A stretch of DNA of 64,000 nt from Epiperipatus broadwayi. Its lineage: Eukaryota; Onychophora; Udeonychophora; Euonychophora; Peripatidae. Shown in pieces: positions 33,870-46,640 of this stretch. Position numbers and translations under genes: made by a program. Under the pieces are notes generated by a model. The model was given only the letters and a program-made list of their open reading frames with translations. It made no database searches and was not told the DNA's origin. Position 1 is the stretch's first letter. Each line of letters begins with the position of its first letter. The DNA lies in assembly GCA_028023455.1 (NCBI GenBank), contig JAQFVV010000112.1, forward strand, positions 2,356,001 to 2,420,000, read 5' to 3'.

Positions 33870-34950
33870 ATTGTTATCATGTCAAATGTGTATGTATGTA
33901 CGTATTATTACCAATATAAAAATAAAAATCTTTACTTCTATAGATAATACTCGTTATAATATCAAGCACGTTTCCACAGCCTCAAAGAAATGTCAGATTA
34001 AAAAAAAAAACGTTTGAAATATTAAGTTATATTATCAACTGGCCAATCCTATAAATTTATATAGCAATGATGTAATCTTCAAAGTTGCATAAAATATTAA
34101 TTGAACAAAAGACTGACGACTATATTATCTAAAACAAACAAAAAAAGAAAATGCAATCCTAGACGTTATTATTTTTGAAATATTTTCTTTTTTGAATTTT
34201 TATATTCCATATTATTATTTATAATGGCAATCTGTTTCTTTTCTTTCTCATGATATTACTATTACATTTTCATTTTTTATAACACTGCGCACTTTTTTTA
34301 TGACAAAATAAGAACTAACTTTTTTTTCCTAAGAAAGAAAAACATTTCTCCCATCTATTAGAAATGATAAACGTATAGTATCTCCAAATTTCCGCTCAAT
34401 ATAGTAATAAGAACTTGAAGTATTACACAATAATATTTTAAAGTTTAATAACAATATAATATTATTTCTTTTCAACATTCCTTTTTTTGGTAATAATCTG
34501 ACTGTACAATAATATATCGCGACAATATGTTAATAATTAATTAATCAGTGAATTTGTTATAAGATCAAAAGTCAGATTGATAGAACGGATGTACATTAAT
34601 TAACCTTATGAATTCAAAAACTGGATGTCTCGGTTAAAGAAGATGTTAAAAGTTAAAAAATTATACAAGAAAAGAGGAGCAAGTTCAAAAAAATATTAGA
34701 AAACAGAATAAGGTCAAATAAGTGATTCCAAGAACCTAATTAAAGGGGGAGGGGGATCATATGATCCAACAACTGTAATAACAATAATTACATAAAATAA
34801 TACCGAATACAATTTTTTAATTATAGTATTATAAAATTATTTTAATTTGATTTTAAAATGAGAAAATAGTAGTATAGAACTTAGCTATACTAAATACTGA
34901 AAATTAAGTCCTTGATGATCGAAATTGTTAAATTGGGAGAAAACATAAAC
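33870..34950. other. Intergenic AT-rich stretch
   Basis: No features recognised. Confidence 0.4.
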
Positions 34951-34954
34951 ATTA

Positions 34955-35035
34955 AGAATTTTTATTAGTTATTCATTAGTCTAGAAATTATTCACTTAAT
35001 GAATAATATTTCTGCAGTATAATTTTCACTACATT
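34955..35035. repeat. Dispersed ~80-bp repeat (copy at 58.5 kb)
   Basis: Shares 'tttttattagt.attcattag', 'aatgaataatatttctg' and 'taattttc.cta' with 58530-58610. Nature unknown. Confidence 0.5.
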
Positions 35036-35112
35036 TGACATTTCTCAATTAAATTATAATAATGTGCTATATATATACACTGAACAATGATAAAGATACG
35101 AGTAAGAGATTG

Positions 35113-35170
35113 GGGTATGGGCCAACTGATGAATGCTCATTCAGCACAAAATGTGCATCTGAAGAGCTCA
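35113..35170 (+). ncRNA. Hammerhead relic (type I), HH-B
   Basis: GCCAA, then CUGAUGA (35126-35132), then a stem II region AUGCU-CAUUC-AGCAC and AAAAUGUGCAUC. The stem I 3' strand is decayed and G12 is A. Probably inactive. Confidence 0.55.
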
Positions 35171-35439
35171 CAAATTTTTTTCATATCTCTTTGGTCATAT
35201 GTTTATGATTACATCCTTTCACAAGATATTAAAAGTGCATAGAAACCAGTCCCTATCTTGCGTAAGAATGATGTGGTGAAAATTGCACTACAAAAATATG
35301 TTATGCCTATTCCCTAAATTATTATATATATATAAAAGTTCTGAAGGGCATGTGATCTAATAGAATAATATTTATAAAAAAGAGATGTATGAGTTAAGAT
35401 GTTTTTAATTAATGATAGCATTTCTTAAGAAATAAGTTG

Positions 35440-35482
35440 AGATTCCGGGTTGTTTTCTAAGCATCATCCAGATGTGTCACAA
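35440..35482 (-). repeat. Possible Penelope-type terminus, degenerate hammerhead wording
   Basis: The minus strand reads CUGGAUGAUGCUUAG then ACAACCCGGAAUC, an imperfect CUGAUGA...GAAA arrangement with one inserted G and a broken second box. Weak. Confidence 0.25.
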
Positions 35483-35879
35483 TTAATCTGAGGGCCAATC
35501 AAGATATGAAAGAAGTAGAAGGAAACAATGAAAAACACAGGAAACTAGCCAAAAAGAGAGAAGCTAATAAGTTTAATAGAACACTGCCATTTATAATTAT
35601 TAAAAGCAATCTTGGGCATGTTACAGATCATGTGGATCAAAATAATAGATAGACTATCAGATACCCCTAGTTTAGAACTTTTTTATCTGTGAATTTTTGA
35701 GATTTCCATAACATCCTGTTTCCTTTCTCATTATGAATCCAAATTCTGCTGAAAACTTAATTAAACATTATTTTGATCATCTATAATTTGTATAAATTGG
35801 AATACTTTTTATAAATTATAAAAAATTATTTTATTAATAACAGTACAACATTTCAAAGTACAAAATATGTAATATTTAT

Positions 35880-36190
35880 ATCAGCACATTAATTATTTAA
35901 CAAAGTTGTATTAACTATTATAGAAGGTAATTATCCTTCTTTACTAGCATCATTAAACAGCAATGTTAGAACTTCAAGAATATTCTCGCCCCAGCCCTAA
36001 GATAGAGACTTTAAGAAATTATGAATGGCCATCTTATTTTCAAGCTTAAATGTAATTATATGAGCCAATCTTAAATGTCTAGAAGTGACAGTGTGAATTA
36101 ATAAATCATTCACTTTAAATTCATTTCTTATTTTTAATATTCTTATTAGCACTTCTGAAATTTTAAATTTACTTTGTGCCAATATTAAAC
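35880..36190 (-). repeat. Single copy of the ~322-bp unit seen at 31.1 kb
   Basis: Shares 'agatagagacttt', 'atatgagccaatctta', 'gtctagaagtgac' and 'aaatcattcactttaaat' with the 31.1-32.0 kb array. The minus open frame at 35997-36182 is a translation of this repeat. Confidence 0.6.
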
Positions 36191-36199
36191 AATTTTAAG

Positions 36200-37160
36200 T
36201 CTTCACATTACAATAACAAAGTAATTATACATAAAGTTGATAACAGTTCTGTTAAAAATACATAATGAAATTTAAAATGATGAGTTTCAATATGCTCATT
36301 TAATATATTCATCACAAATAGCAAACCAGAACAGAAGTTGAATAATAGGCTGAAATTATATTTTTCTTAATAATCGAGATTTCAAATGGACCTCCAGATA
36401 TACATAGACAGTACTTTATGAGACCAGAATTAAAGAGAAAGTAACTTATAATGCTATTAAATATGCTGCCCCTTAGTACGGATTATGTTGGGATAATAAA
36501 ATATATTACTGCTGACTTATTTCCCTAAATAGAGCTTCGTGATTAAACAGAATAGTAGAAAAATTGACATTTTGAACATATATTGTACAGCCATTCCCAA
36601 AACTTTATCCAATAAACAATATCATATCTTAAATTTTTGTAGTAGCTGAAGTATATTTATGATATCATTCAGTATATCTTATTAAAATTCACTGCATGGT
36701 AAATCATATTTAAATCTTGTTTTAAAATCTTGCAACAATTTTGCCAACATGACTCTGAATTCTTGTCTTTCATAACCTGAATTGGATGCAATTTGTTAAA
36801 TTTTTGTAAGTTTTTATTTGATTTTGATTTTCAACAAACAACATTTCTTTGAAGTACATTTTTTGACTCAAATACATTGTGATACATTAGCCATATCATG
36901 CTGAATTTATATGACACTTTGGACAATATTTCTTAAAAAGTTTGATATATATATATAATTGAAATGTTAAATAAACTGGATTTACTGTTGGACATTTATT
37001 AGGGAGGAAAAAGTCAATTATTGAGGTGATTAGCAAAAGTTATCATTGATTTACATATAATATGATCATTACTGAAACTATGACTAAGAAATAGTAATTT
37101 TTATGAATTATAAATAGGTTTGACTGTAAAATTTAGTTAAGCCAGTGTAATGTTTAATAA
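36200..37160. other. Intergenic AT-rich stretch
   Basis: No gene or recognised repeat. Confidence 0.4.
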
Positions 37161-37164
37161 GTTT

Positions 37165-37231
37165 GTTTATCAGACATCACAGAAATGAAATATTACTGTT
37201 TATCAGACATCACACAGAAATGAAATATTAC
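37165..37231 (+). repeat. Tandem duplication, ~33-bp unit
   Basis: Two head-to-tail copies starting tgtttatcagacatcaca and ending gaaatgaaatatta; the second has an extra 2 bp. Confidence 0.8.
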
Positions 37232-37400
37232 AATTTTCACATTTACAAATAAAACACACAAATCTAATTTATATAGGATTGTAGCTTTTCTACATTAAAG
37301 CAGGCAAAACTCTCCATACAGTAGTGCCACTTAGTGCAAGTCAGAATAATCAATAGATGCCAGAAGACTTGTGCATAAAATCCATATCTAGTGCCTACTC

Positions 37401-37459
37401 ATCCAATATCCCCAGACTAGTTTCTAGCTTGTGGATTTCATCAGTGAGGAGCCTTGGAT
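37401..37459 (-). ncRNA. Hammerhead ribozyme (type I), HH-A, core boxes intact
   Basis: 59 nt. CUGAUGA (37438-37444), GAAA (37421-37424), CUAGUC cleavage segment, inner stem I CCUCA/UGGGG and outer stem I AUCCAA/UUGGAU are all intact. Stem II is weakened (AAUCC...AGCUA) compared with the 27.2 kb copy, so activity is doubtful. Confidence 0.75.
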
Positions 37460-37693
37460 CTGAGAGCACTGCATCTAGATCTTAGGATCTAATGCAATCC
37501 TCCAGCAGCCATCTTTTATCTCTATTTAACTACAAGACTATGAGAATAAAATTGAAAACACAATATTTTCAATTTTATTCTCATAGTTTTGTAGTTAAGA
37601 TAAAAGGTCTCATAGTTTTGTAGTTAAGTAGAGATAAAAGGTGGCTACTGGAGAATTGCATTAGATCCTAAGATCTAGATGTAGTGCTCTCAG

Positions 37694-37752
37694 ATCCAAG
37701 TCTCCTCAATTACAAAAGTAACAAGCTAGAAACTAGTCTAGGGTTATTGGAT
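37694..37752 (+). ncRNA. Hammerhead relic, HH-A
   Basis: 59 nt. Outer stem I, GAAA and CUAGUC survive, but CUGAUGA is replaced by an A-rich segment. Plus-strand partner of the motif in the other arm. Confidence 0.55.
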
Positions 37753-38199
37753 AAGTAGGTACTAGATAGAGATTTTATGCACAAGCCTTCTGGCATCCAT
37801 TGATTACTCTGGCTTGTATGGAGAGTTTTTCCTGATTTATTAACAGTTATGAGCAAGCATAAAAAATGATGATCATGTGATGTTTAGCTTTTCTACATTG
37901 TATGTAGTTAGTGATGTTTAAAGGCTTGGTACAACTGACAAATGAAATTTTGTTGATATCTAGAGTATGAGCTTTAAATTGGAACAATTTACAAATCAGG
38001 AATTACAAATACCCATCTAATATTCTATTTGTTGAATCTTAGTATATACTTTTACTTAATTAAAAAATAATAATTTACACTTTTTAAACACATTGTATTG
38101 GAGAAAAAAGAATATAGAAGAAAATTGTAAAAAGTAAAAATACATTATGGTTATATAAAAGCTGAGATTATACAAAATGTGGTCCAGTGAAAAGATGAC

Positions 38200-38370
38200 T
38201 AGATATTGGTAGAAAACTTACATCTGCATAAGAAAAAAGGATGAACTATTACTAAAAAGAAAGGTAACATCATGAAATGTGTAGAAGAGTTCTATCAAGA
38301 ATTATATAGTAATAAAGAACAAGTACCTCCTATGACTGTTATATTTTTTGAATTGCCCAGGATTTTAGCT
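38200..38370 (+). pseudogene. RTE-type LINE fragment
   Basis: About 160 bp aligns closely with 44140-44295 of the LINE below ('gacatcatgaaatgg' region, 'tatcaagaattatatagtaa', 'gaacaagtacct'). It covers the linker before the RT domain only. Confidence 0.65.
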
Positions 38371-38489
38371 GCAGATACATTTGAAAAACCCCATTAAACA
38401 GATCAGCTATATATCTTTCATTTTTCTGTTATTTTAGAAATGAATTTGCTCTATATTTAATAAATTTATTTTGATTAGAAGATTTTTTT

Positions 38490-38990
38490 ATCAAAGAATT
38501 GGTCGATCTCAAGCTGTCAAGAGTGCCTTCTCTAAATCAATGCATATGTTATATCATCATATAATGTAGCTATTTACCACAAAAATTTTAAGATTCAAGG
38601 GTGTTTATCTACATCATGAGTTATAACATGAAATGCAACAATGTATCTCATATCTTAACACTCAATAAATAAACAGTTAATATTAAATTTTATTTTAAAT
38701 TGGACAACATTGCTACTTATGTCTGAAATGATGCAAATTGTATTGGTAGTGAAACCATTAGTCACAAAAATGTTAAGTGATTTGTAAGATTTTGAGATGG
38801 CAGGACGAGCAATGAAAATGATCGATAAAAATATAAAACACACCATCAATCACATTTCATGTTACAAATCATGATCCAGGCATGCTAAAGACTTAAAATT
38901 TTTGTGAATAGCTAATTGTATGTTATTACATTACACATGCATTGATCCAAGAATGGCGCTGCTTGAAGAATTATTTATCTTATCACAGGG
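38490..38990 (+). mobile_element. Mariner-derived short element, N-terminal HTH relic
   Basis: Inverted ends ('caagctgtcaagagtgcc...aaatcaatgcat' on the left; 'atgcattgatcc...ggcgctgcttgaag' on the right) flank a plus-strand relic containing SETISHKNV and FVRF-stop-DGR, matching the mariner RVFEWFxRFKDGR segment. Stops and frameshifts are frequent; no catalytic domain. Confidence 0.65.
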
Positions 38991-39059
38991 ACACACTATC
39001 TATATATATACATCAAATATTACCTATCACTACATTAATAATGATAAAAAAATAGAAAA

Positions 39060-39433
39060 TCATATTGCAATGCTAGCCAAAACAACAAACTTTTACTAAA
39101 ATTCTTCCATGACCATGGTTTCATCTATTAACAAATAGACCTCAATAACATATATATACAAAGAAAATAATCTTCCCATCATTCACTTCAAAAAGCAATT
39201 GCCTTTAACATAAATCTCCTGAAGATATCCTTTGATGTAAAGGAAGTTGGTTTTTGAAATGAATCATGGTAATGTTATTTTGTTTCATATATATATAATG
39301 TTTATATCTTGTTGAATTTTGCAAAAAGTCTATTTGTTAATAGATGAATTCATGGTCATGGGAGAATTCTAGTAAAATTTTGTTGGTTTTTTTTTTTTTT
39401 TTTGGCTAGTATTTTAATGTTATATGATTTGCT
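39060..39433. mobile_element. Foldback element with hammerhead-like centre
   Basis: Arms of ~90 bp (39060-39147 and about 39325-39433) are reverse complements with moderate divergence; shared landmarks include 'tctattaacaaatagac' and 'catgaccatg'. In the middle the plus strand has CUGAAGA (39219-39225) and a perfect CCUUU-GAUGU-AAAGG helix, but no GAAA where expected. The layout is Penelope-terminus-like. Confidence 0.6.
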
Positions 39434-39729
39434 ATTATATATATAACAATGATGGAAACAGTATTTTGTTAAAATCAGAGCAAAATTTGAGGGAATTTAA
39501 AGAATGACTGTGTAGATGAAATAGAGCAGATTATATGATGCATATTATTTTGAAATGATTTTAGAAATATTCAACTGACAATTTTCTTTTATACAGTGGG
39601 TTTTGATGAGATAATGCTATACGAATAGTAAAACAAAATATAGTTTTTGACAGATGCATGATTTTCAAAGTTCCCAAAATGAGACTGAAAGGCTAGTAGT
39701 ATGTAGAAAAATTAAACAATAAAAAAAAT

Positions 39730-39832
39730 CCCCCGAGTGGCTAGTGCAGTGGTAGAGGGTCCGGTTCTGGAACATAAGAGCCTCAAATCACTTGGAGTTC
39801 TGACATTTGAACTCCTGAGCAATAAGGCCATT
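39730..39832 (+). repeat. tRNA-derived SINE, family S1
   Basis: gagtggctagtgcagtggta (A-box region), 'ggttctggaacataagag', a degraded B-box, then 'tgaactcctgagcaataagg'. Confidence 0.65.
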
Positions 39833-39884
39833 TATAAAACAAAGAATTCAAAAATTCAAAATCAATCCACAACAGTTAGTCGAC

Positions 39885-40000
39885 AGTATGCTTAGCACAC
39901 CATGCTATTAAAGTATTAAATCAAGCTTTTCTTTATATACATTTTGTATGTATTTATTTTGAATATTGTTCTGAGTAAAGTTTTTAAAAGACTGAAGCTA
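39885..40000. repeat. Solo end of the 1.1-2.0 kb foldback family
   Basis: Matches 1930-2050 ('ctattaaagtattaaa.caagc', 'acattttgtatgtattta', 'gtttttaaaaga'). Confidence 0.6.
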
Positions 40001-40840
40001 CATTATAATCAACAAAAAGGTAACTAGTTAAAAATTTGTGAGAAGAAATTAACAGTGAACAAACAAATCTACACTCAAAAATAGAATTTAATAAATTTAA
40101 ATAATAGTGCATTGATAAAAGAGAAAGAGTAAATATTTAAAAGAAGGGGAAAAAACCTGTTGTAAAACTTTATGTTAAATTATAATAAATAATAAAAATC
40201 ATATATAACAGCTATGTATACATTAATAATAATTACATATAAAAAGCCTTTTTCAGCACATGGTTTCATGCCCTTTTCAAATGTTAATCATTAATTTTAA
40301 CATTAACCAATTATTGCAGACAGAACACTATCTAGTGTTCTATAAAGGAAGTAAAATAACTACAATAACAAAATAAAACATCAGTAAAATTGAATAAAAC
40401 CACATAAATATCCAATACAACTTCAAAGAATTGACTATACAACCTAATAATAGACAGAATAAATAATGCACTACATTATACAATTTTATATATACTATCT
40501 TATATAATGTTCCATTCATTTTTAATTGATTAGTTGTCAATATATGTATAATGTATGTAGTGCTTAAGAAAGAATCGAGAAAAGTAAGTAATTTTAAAAT
40601 GTTTCCATTTTAATATTAAAGTGGGAAAGAAAATCTGTAGCAAAGCAATAATTGTGCTACTTATTCATAAGGTGAACATTTTTGTTAGAAAACTAGATAG
40701 TACAATTTTCTATAGGTTATAGAAATTTTTTCTTGAACCGGTAATTATTTTTTGTTTGTACACATCTGTAAATTTTAAAAATAAATATGTATTATAGAAA
40801 ATAATAATAATTATATTTTTTATGTGTGCAATGAAATCAA

Positions 40841-40884
40841 ATTATTATTATTATTATTATTATTATTATTGTTATTATTATTAT
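40841..40884 (+). repeat. (ATT)n microsatellite
   Basis: About 44 bp of ATT repeats with a single interruption (gtt near 40871). Confidence 0.9.
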
Positions 40885-40889
40885 CTTGT

Positions 40890-43680
40890 AAAAATAAAAG
40901 AAGTGCACATTTTCATTTATTAGTCTACCCATTTACACTACTGAGAACATAGATTAATGCAATAATAATTGACAGACATAAGTATAGTTTATTACCCATG
41001 AGAAATAATATTAAAAAAAACTTGATGTAAATACAATAGTCAAAAAATAGTTTATGAACAATTTTACACTCCTGGACAATATAAAATCTCCTGGAAAATG
41101 GAAGTCATAATAAATTTTTTAAATGAAAAAATAAATAAAAACAAAAATGAAGAGATATATAATGTAGTTAAAATCCATTGGAAATTTAAATTTATAGACA
41201 TTTTGATCTGATAACATCAATCCAAGTGATATCCTATGGCAAAAGGCTAACTCTCTTGTTATGAATTGCCCACAAGTTGGTACCTTCAAACAATCTAATG
41301 ATTAGATTTTACTGGCTTCCTGTAGTGCACCATTTTGTCATTAATGTATGCTTATAAAAAATGCAAAAGAAATAAGAAGTGCTAAAGAATATGTTCTAAT
41401 CACTGATAAGGTGATTTCCAGAACATTTGAGTAAGAAGCAGACAACCAAATTGATGAGCTGGACAACACGTGGAATTTCTTATTAAAATCAAGAATTTCA
41501 CCTTCCTTTGTACCATTCTTTACGAATGAATGTGATAAAATTAAAATGCTGGCAAATTAATTAAATCATTATTATGTTGAATCAACTTCTTTATAAAGTG
41601 CCTCATAGCAAAATAGTGAAGAAGAAGACAGTATTACCAGGCTTTTCTAATTTTTGGTAATGGGGTTTGAATAGTTTGTTCAATAAATGAATATCTAATT
41701 ACCCTTATCTAAAAGGTAAAATAAGAATGGATAACTAGATACTCATTTATTGACTTATGTCAGATAGTTATTTGAGATGACTATGAGCCAGCTTCCTTAG
41801 AGAAATATTTTTAGCCTCTTGAAAAGAATTTCATATGGCCCAGATCCAAACTGCAGATTATAGGCATAATAGAGAGAGCACCCTTTGTGGGTATCATGGA
41901 AATGTCAAATTAATGTTATGCTTTTATATGTATTTTTTAATGATGTAGAACAATGAAATTTACAGTGCAGCTTTAAATACTGAATTACTGCAATAAATTA
42001 TATCACAGCTGATGATGACCAAAGTTTAGCACATATATCTTAAAATGTCCATTCTTCCATCTACCTTAGAGCAAAGAATTTAACACATACATCTATTTGT
42101 GAAAGTTGAACACATCATCAATAAAACAGTAGTCACGTGATTTATACATCCCTCATTAAAATAACTGGAAGTAATAGCTACTATACATGTGACATAGCAA
42201 ATGTGGAATCAATATTTAAATTTTATCTGTGATTTTGTCTAAACAAATAAATTGCATGGTACCTTGAATTACACAAATATTTTTTATCAGAGGCATCACT
42301 TTATCAAAGAACTATTGATGATGACAGGAAAGGCCTTCTAAATCAGACAGACCACAGCAAAAAAGTCACATAAAATGTGCCCTATAAAAAGTATGGTAAA
42401 CAACAATAAATTTTTTACAAAACCTTAAACAAATACATTTTGATATCTTTTTTTCTATTTATCACCCTCTTTTCATGAGAGCTATGACTAATGTTATGAA
42501 ATTGTATTTTATGGCAAAATTTAAAAAATAGTGTTAGTTTCAATATTTTATTAAGAAACTATTATCAACAGAGTATTAAATAAGAATCAATGATTTATTG
42601 TTCAAGAATCTATAAAACTGTTTGTTGGAAACAATAGGGCTAAGTGCAATCCATGGATCTTGGGTTCCAATCTGCTACTTCATCATTATGCTAAATCATG
42701 CAGATCAACGAGAAATTCAAACACAATTTTATACAGTTTGCTTTCAACATCAGCACAAATAATTAAATATTAAGAAAAAAAACCAGCACACATAATAAAA
42801 ATATACAAACAACTGTATAATTGGAAATGCTTGAGCATCCAAGCAACAGTTTAGGCACAAAAGTTTTATTCAAAAGGCATAAGCTGGGTTTTGTTTTTTA
42901 CTTAGCTAAGAACTTTTGAATCCATTGCTTTGTGACTGGGACAAACTGCACAGATCAGCATAAAATAATTATCAAATATATATATAAAATGATTAATTTC
43001 AAATTCTTTACTGAGAAACCTTTATTTTACACAAATAATTACATTTCATTTATTATTTTTATCATTGTGGAACATAAATATAGTAATCCTGAGAACAATA
43101 TTTTAGGTCAATGTTGAAAATATAGACTATGGATTAATAGCACAATTATCTCTTTTTCTTTTAAAACTATTATGATCTTTTAAAATTTTTATTTAAAACC
43201 AGGGTGCAAGAGAGATCACCATATTGTTACAATCAAGTTCATCTTAGCAAATTGTAAAAAAAAAAAATTGTTATAAAAGTTAGCTGTATAATGTGATGGT
43301 CTTGATATTCTTGAAATCAATTCATCTTTATTACATCAAATCAGGATTCATAGTCATTATAACCTTTATTATTAACCCTATTCATCATTTTAAATTTTGT
43401 TACAAACTTTAACTTAACATACCTCAATAATTCATCCTTTAAACTCTTAACTTCTATCCACAATCATCATTAAAATCCAAAATTCCTCTTTCCAATATCA
43501 ATTGTTTCTCCAAACCCATTTATTTAAAAATTATTTAATAATTTTCCAATCTATCATTACTTAGCTCACCTTTCATATCAATCTACTTAATCACAAGTTT
43601 CCCAATTTCAAATAACTCTGACCTAGTCTTAAATAACAAACTAATCCCATTTTATATCATGATCCTTCCGATGAAAATAT
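40890..43680. other. Intergenic AT-rich stretch with a SINE fragment
   Basis: 41650-41790 carries S2-like wording ('caataaatgaatatctaatta', then an inverted version 'actagatactcatttattg'), making a short palindrome. Otherwise no features. The frame at 42932-43117 shows no recognised domain. Confidence 0.4.
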
Positions 43681-43689
43681 GAATTAGAT

Positions 43690-45795
43690 TTAATGACATT
43701 TATAAAATTTTTATACATGTTAATGCAAAACTAGAGAGACAAAAATTATTAAGAAAAACAATATTTACAGTTGATATTCCTAATCTTCAGAAACATTCTA
43801 ATGAATTTAAATTAGAACTTACAAATCGGTTTCAAGTATCAGATTTGAATAAAACTAATAAGAAAACAACTCATATACTTTTAAAAACTGCAACAAAGAT
43901 AGCTGATAGAAAAAAATCAGCAATTGACCAATAAAATTTCTACTGAGATAGAGAATTTATGAAGAAAAAAAGAAATATGAAGATATACAAAAATGATGCA
44001 TTTTATTGAATAGCTCAAAATTTTGTAAAATGATGCAGAAAAGAGTTGAAAATGATATAAGAAAGTATACCTGTAAACTAGCAAGGAAAGCTGTAGAAGA
44101 GAATAAAAGTCTCAAGAGTGTAAAACAACAATTTGGTATTGGTAGGAAATTTATATCTGCAATAAGAAAAACAAATGAAATTATTACTAAAAAAAGAGAT
44201 GACATCATGAAATGGGTAGAAGACTTTTATCAAGAATTATATAGTAATAAAGAGCAAGTACCTCTATATCTATTACATCTTCCAAATTTCAGAATTTTAA
44301 ATGAAGAAGTGAGATATGAAATTAAATGTATGAAGAAAGGAAATGCTCCAGGTAATGATGGAATTATAATTGATATATAAAAAGAAGCAGGTGAAAAAAT
44401 AAAATTTTTTTTAGCAAAGTTATATACCAAATGTCTAAATGATAAAGATGTACCAAATGATTGGAAGAATGCAATATTAATATTAATATTTTAAAAAGGT
44501 GATGAAGAAGATATTAAAAATTACAGACCTATCAGCCTTTTATCAGTTTTATACAAAAATTTTACCAAGATAATTACAACTCGTCTACAGAGAACATTGG
44601 ATTTCCACCAACCAAGAAAACAAGCTGGATTTAAAAGTGGTTTTAGTACAGTAGATCATATCCAGGTATTGAGAGAAGTTATAGAAAGGACAAATGAATA
44701 TGAGTTGCCATTATGCTTTGGATTTGTAGATTATGAAAAGGCATTTGATTCTATAAACATTTCTTCAGTGATTAAAGCATTGGATCATCAAGATATAGAT
44801 CCAGGATATTGTCATATTTTAAAGAATATTTATAAAAATGCAACAGCAACAATTAGATTACATAATGATACTGGGAAAGTCAACATTGAGAAGGGTGTAA
44901 GACAGGGTGACTCCATATCTCCAAAACTTTTTACAGCAGTGCTGCAAAAAGTATTTTGTGGATTAAAATGGGAAGCTAAAGGAGTGAAAGTAAATGGAGA
45001 TTATTTAAGTCATTTAGATTTTGCAGATGATGTAATTGTTTTTGCAAATAATGCTTTAGAGTTGCAGGAAATGTTGCAGGAGTTATCAGATGAAAGTAGG
45101 ACTAAAAATAAATGTTAAAAAGAGAAAAGTAATGTTTAATGGATTTTCTCAAAATATAAAAATAAAGATTGATTATGATGAATTAGAAGAAGTTAACAAT
45201 TACAAATACCTTGGGCAGATTATAAATACAGATGGAAACATAATGGATGAAATTAATCATAGAATTAAACTTGGTTGGAGTGCTTTTGGTAGAAATAACT
45301 TGATACTAAAAGAAAATATGCCTATGTGTTTGAAAAGAAAGGTTTTTAATAAATGTGTTTTACCAGTTCTTACTTATGGATCTGAGACTTGGACACTTAA
45401 TAGAAGAGCAATACAGAGACTTCAGACCACTCAAAGAAGTATGGAGAGATGCATGTTGGGAGTAACAAGAAGAGATTGAAAACGCAATATATGGGTAAGA
45501 GAACAAACAGGTATTACGGACCTCATTGAAAAATTAAAAGACTGAAGTAGAGTTGGGCTGGACATGTTGCTAGAAAAGATGATAATAGATGGATAATTGA
45601 AATCTGAAACTGGATTCCAAGAGATTGTAAAAGTCCCAGAAAGAGACCACATGTGAGATGGATGGATGAAATAAGAAAGTGTGCAGGGGTGATATGCAGA
45701 AAAGAAGCTAAGATCGGAGAAGATGGATTGAACTTGGAGAGATCTTCATCCTGCAGTGGATTGATAATGGTTGATGATGATGAGGAATTTTTAAG
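43690..45795 (+). pseudogene. RTE/BovB-like LINE, RT ORF with stops and frameshifts
   Basis: Reverse transcriptase of a non-LTR retrotransposon, truncated at the 5' side: a linker (ELTNRFQVSDL near 43830) is seen but no endonuclease. RT motifs in order: NAPGNDGIIIDI (about 44340), NYRPISLLSVLYK (about 44520), FVDYEKAFDS (about 44725), GVRQGDSISPKLF (about 44898) and LDFADDVIVFA (about 45018; the catalytic pair is FADD instead of YADD). Then NNYKYLGQIINTDG, the RTE-typical thumb MCLKRKVFNKCVLPVLTYGS (45325), a WAGHVARKDD segment (about 45556) and a C-terminal 'WIELGEIFILQWID' near 45727. Stops at 44378 and 44492, a frameshift near 45095, a stop at 45477 and further shifts after it make it dead. 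It ends in a short TGA/GAT-type repeat tail (about 45770-45784), as RTE elements do. Confidence 0.85.
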
Positions 45796-45799
45796 TAAA

Positions 45800-46560
45800 T
45801 CTGAAAAAATGTAGTATAACTTTTTGAATTGTGCTTGTACAAATATAAACAGCTAAATTATCAAAGCCATAGCTTTAAAATATATATAAAATAAAAACAG
45901 ACAACAAGCGATTATTGTCAATAATAAATTGAGTGCTTAATTGCTTCAGGAAGTCATATGACATTCAAGCACCAAAAATGATTAATCAAACTTTGATCCT
46001 AGAATTTTTAACTATTGAATCTCATTTTACCATTATAGTAAACCACGGAAGGCAATTGAGAAACTCTTTATTGTCATAAAACTTGTTTTCCATACTTATA
46101 AATATATAATACTTTTTAAAACTGTATCGTTTTTAGAAATAAATCTACAAAGCAAAAAAATATTAAATACTATATTATTATATTAAAAATTTCTCCTCTG
46201 CAAAACAATGAACAACAAATCCTCCCATACTAGATGTTACAAGAAATTCTTTGGAATTCAAACCATGTCAAATATTAATTCTTTTTACTGAAATCATTTA
46301 ACAAGTTCAAATAACAAAGATTTTTTCCCCCATAAAGCTTACTTTTCTACTTAGTTGGAGACAGAAGAATAAACTAACAAAATACCCCCTTCTCTAAATA
46401 CACGAGGCTTAGGGCTCCAATCAAAAACAAAATTAATCATTTAGGCAAAAAATAACTACAAAACTAAGATAGTGGACAAAGAAAATAAGTCAAATAATAA
46501 AAAAGTAACAATATAAAAAAAACAGATTAAGATAAAATAAAAGAATGTTACTAATATTAC
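45800..46560. other. Intergenic AT-rich stretch
   Basis: No features recognised. Confidence 0.4.
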
Positions 46561-46585
46561 CAAAATAATGGCACCAAATATTATT

Positions 46586-46640
46586 GCCCCCTGGCTGATG
46601 AAGTGTGTGTATAGTTAAGCGCGGAAAGGGTTTGCTGATT
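46586..46640 (+). ncRNA. Hammerhead-like motif near Penelope fragments
   Basis: CUGAUGA (46595-46601) is followed by a GU-rich segment able to form a weak stem II with GCGC and then by GGAAAG (GAAA at 46624-46627). I could not find a matching stem I 3' strand. Local composition is more GC-rich than the flanks. The spacing resembles Penelope-terminus hammerheads. Confidence 0.35.

Larger units (their letters stand above)
37295..37840. mobile_element. HH-A foldback element
   Basis: A ~545-bp palindrome centred near 37565 with arms of ~265 bp. The left arm starts gcaaaactctccatacagta and the right arm ends with its diverged complement near 37830. A short internal duplication lies near the centre ('ctcatagttttgtagttaag' occurs twice, about 37581 and 37609). 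Hammerhead motifs lie on the minus strand of the left arm (37401-37459) and the plus strand of the right arm (37694-37752). Confidence 0.75.

Noticed and set aside
41995-42040. CUGAUGA followed by an AGCAC-like segment (possible hammerhead)
   Set aside because: No GAAA, no stem II pairing and no stem I; similarity to HH-B is too weak.
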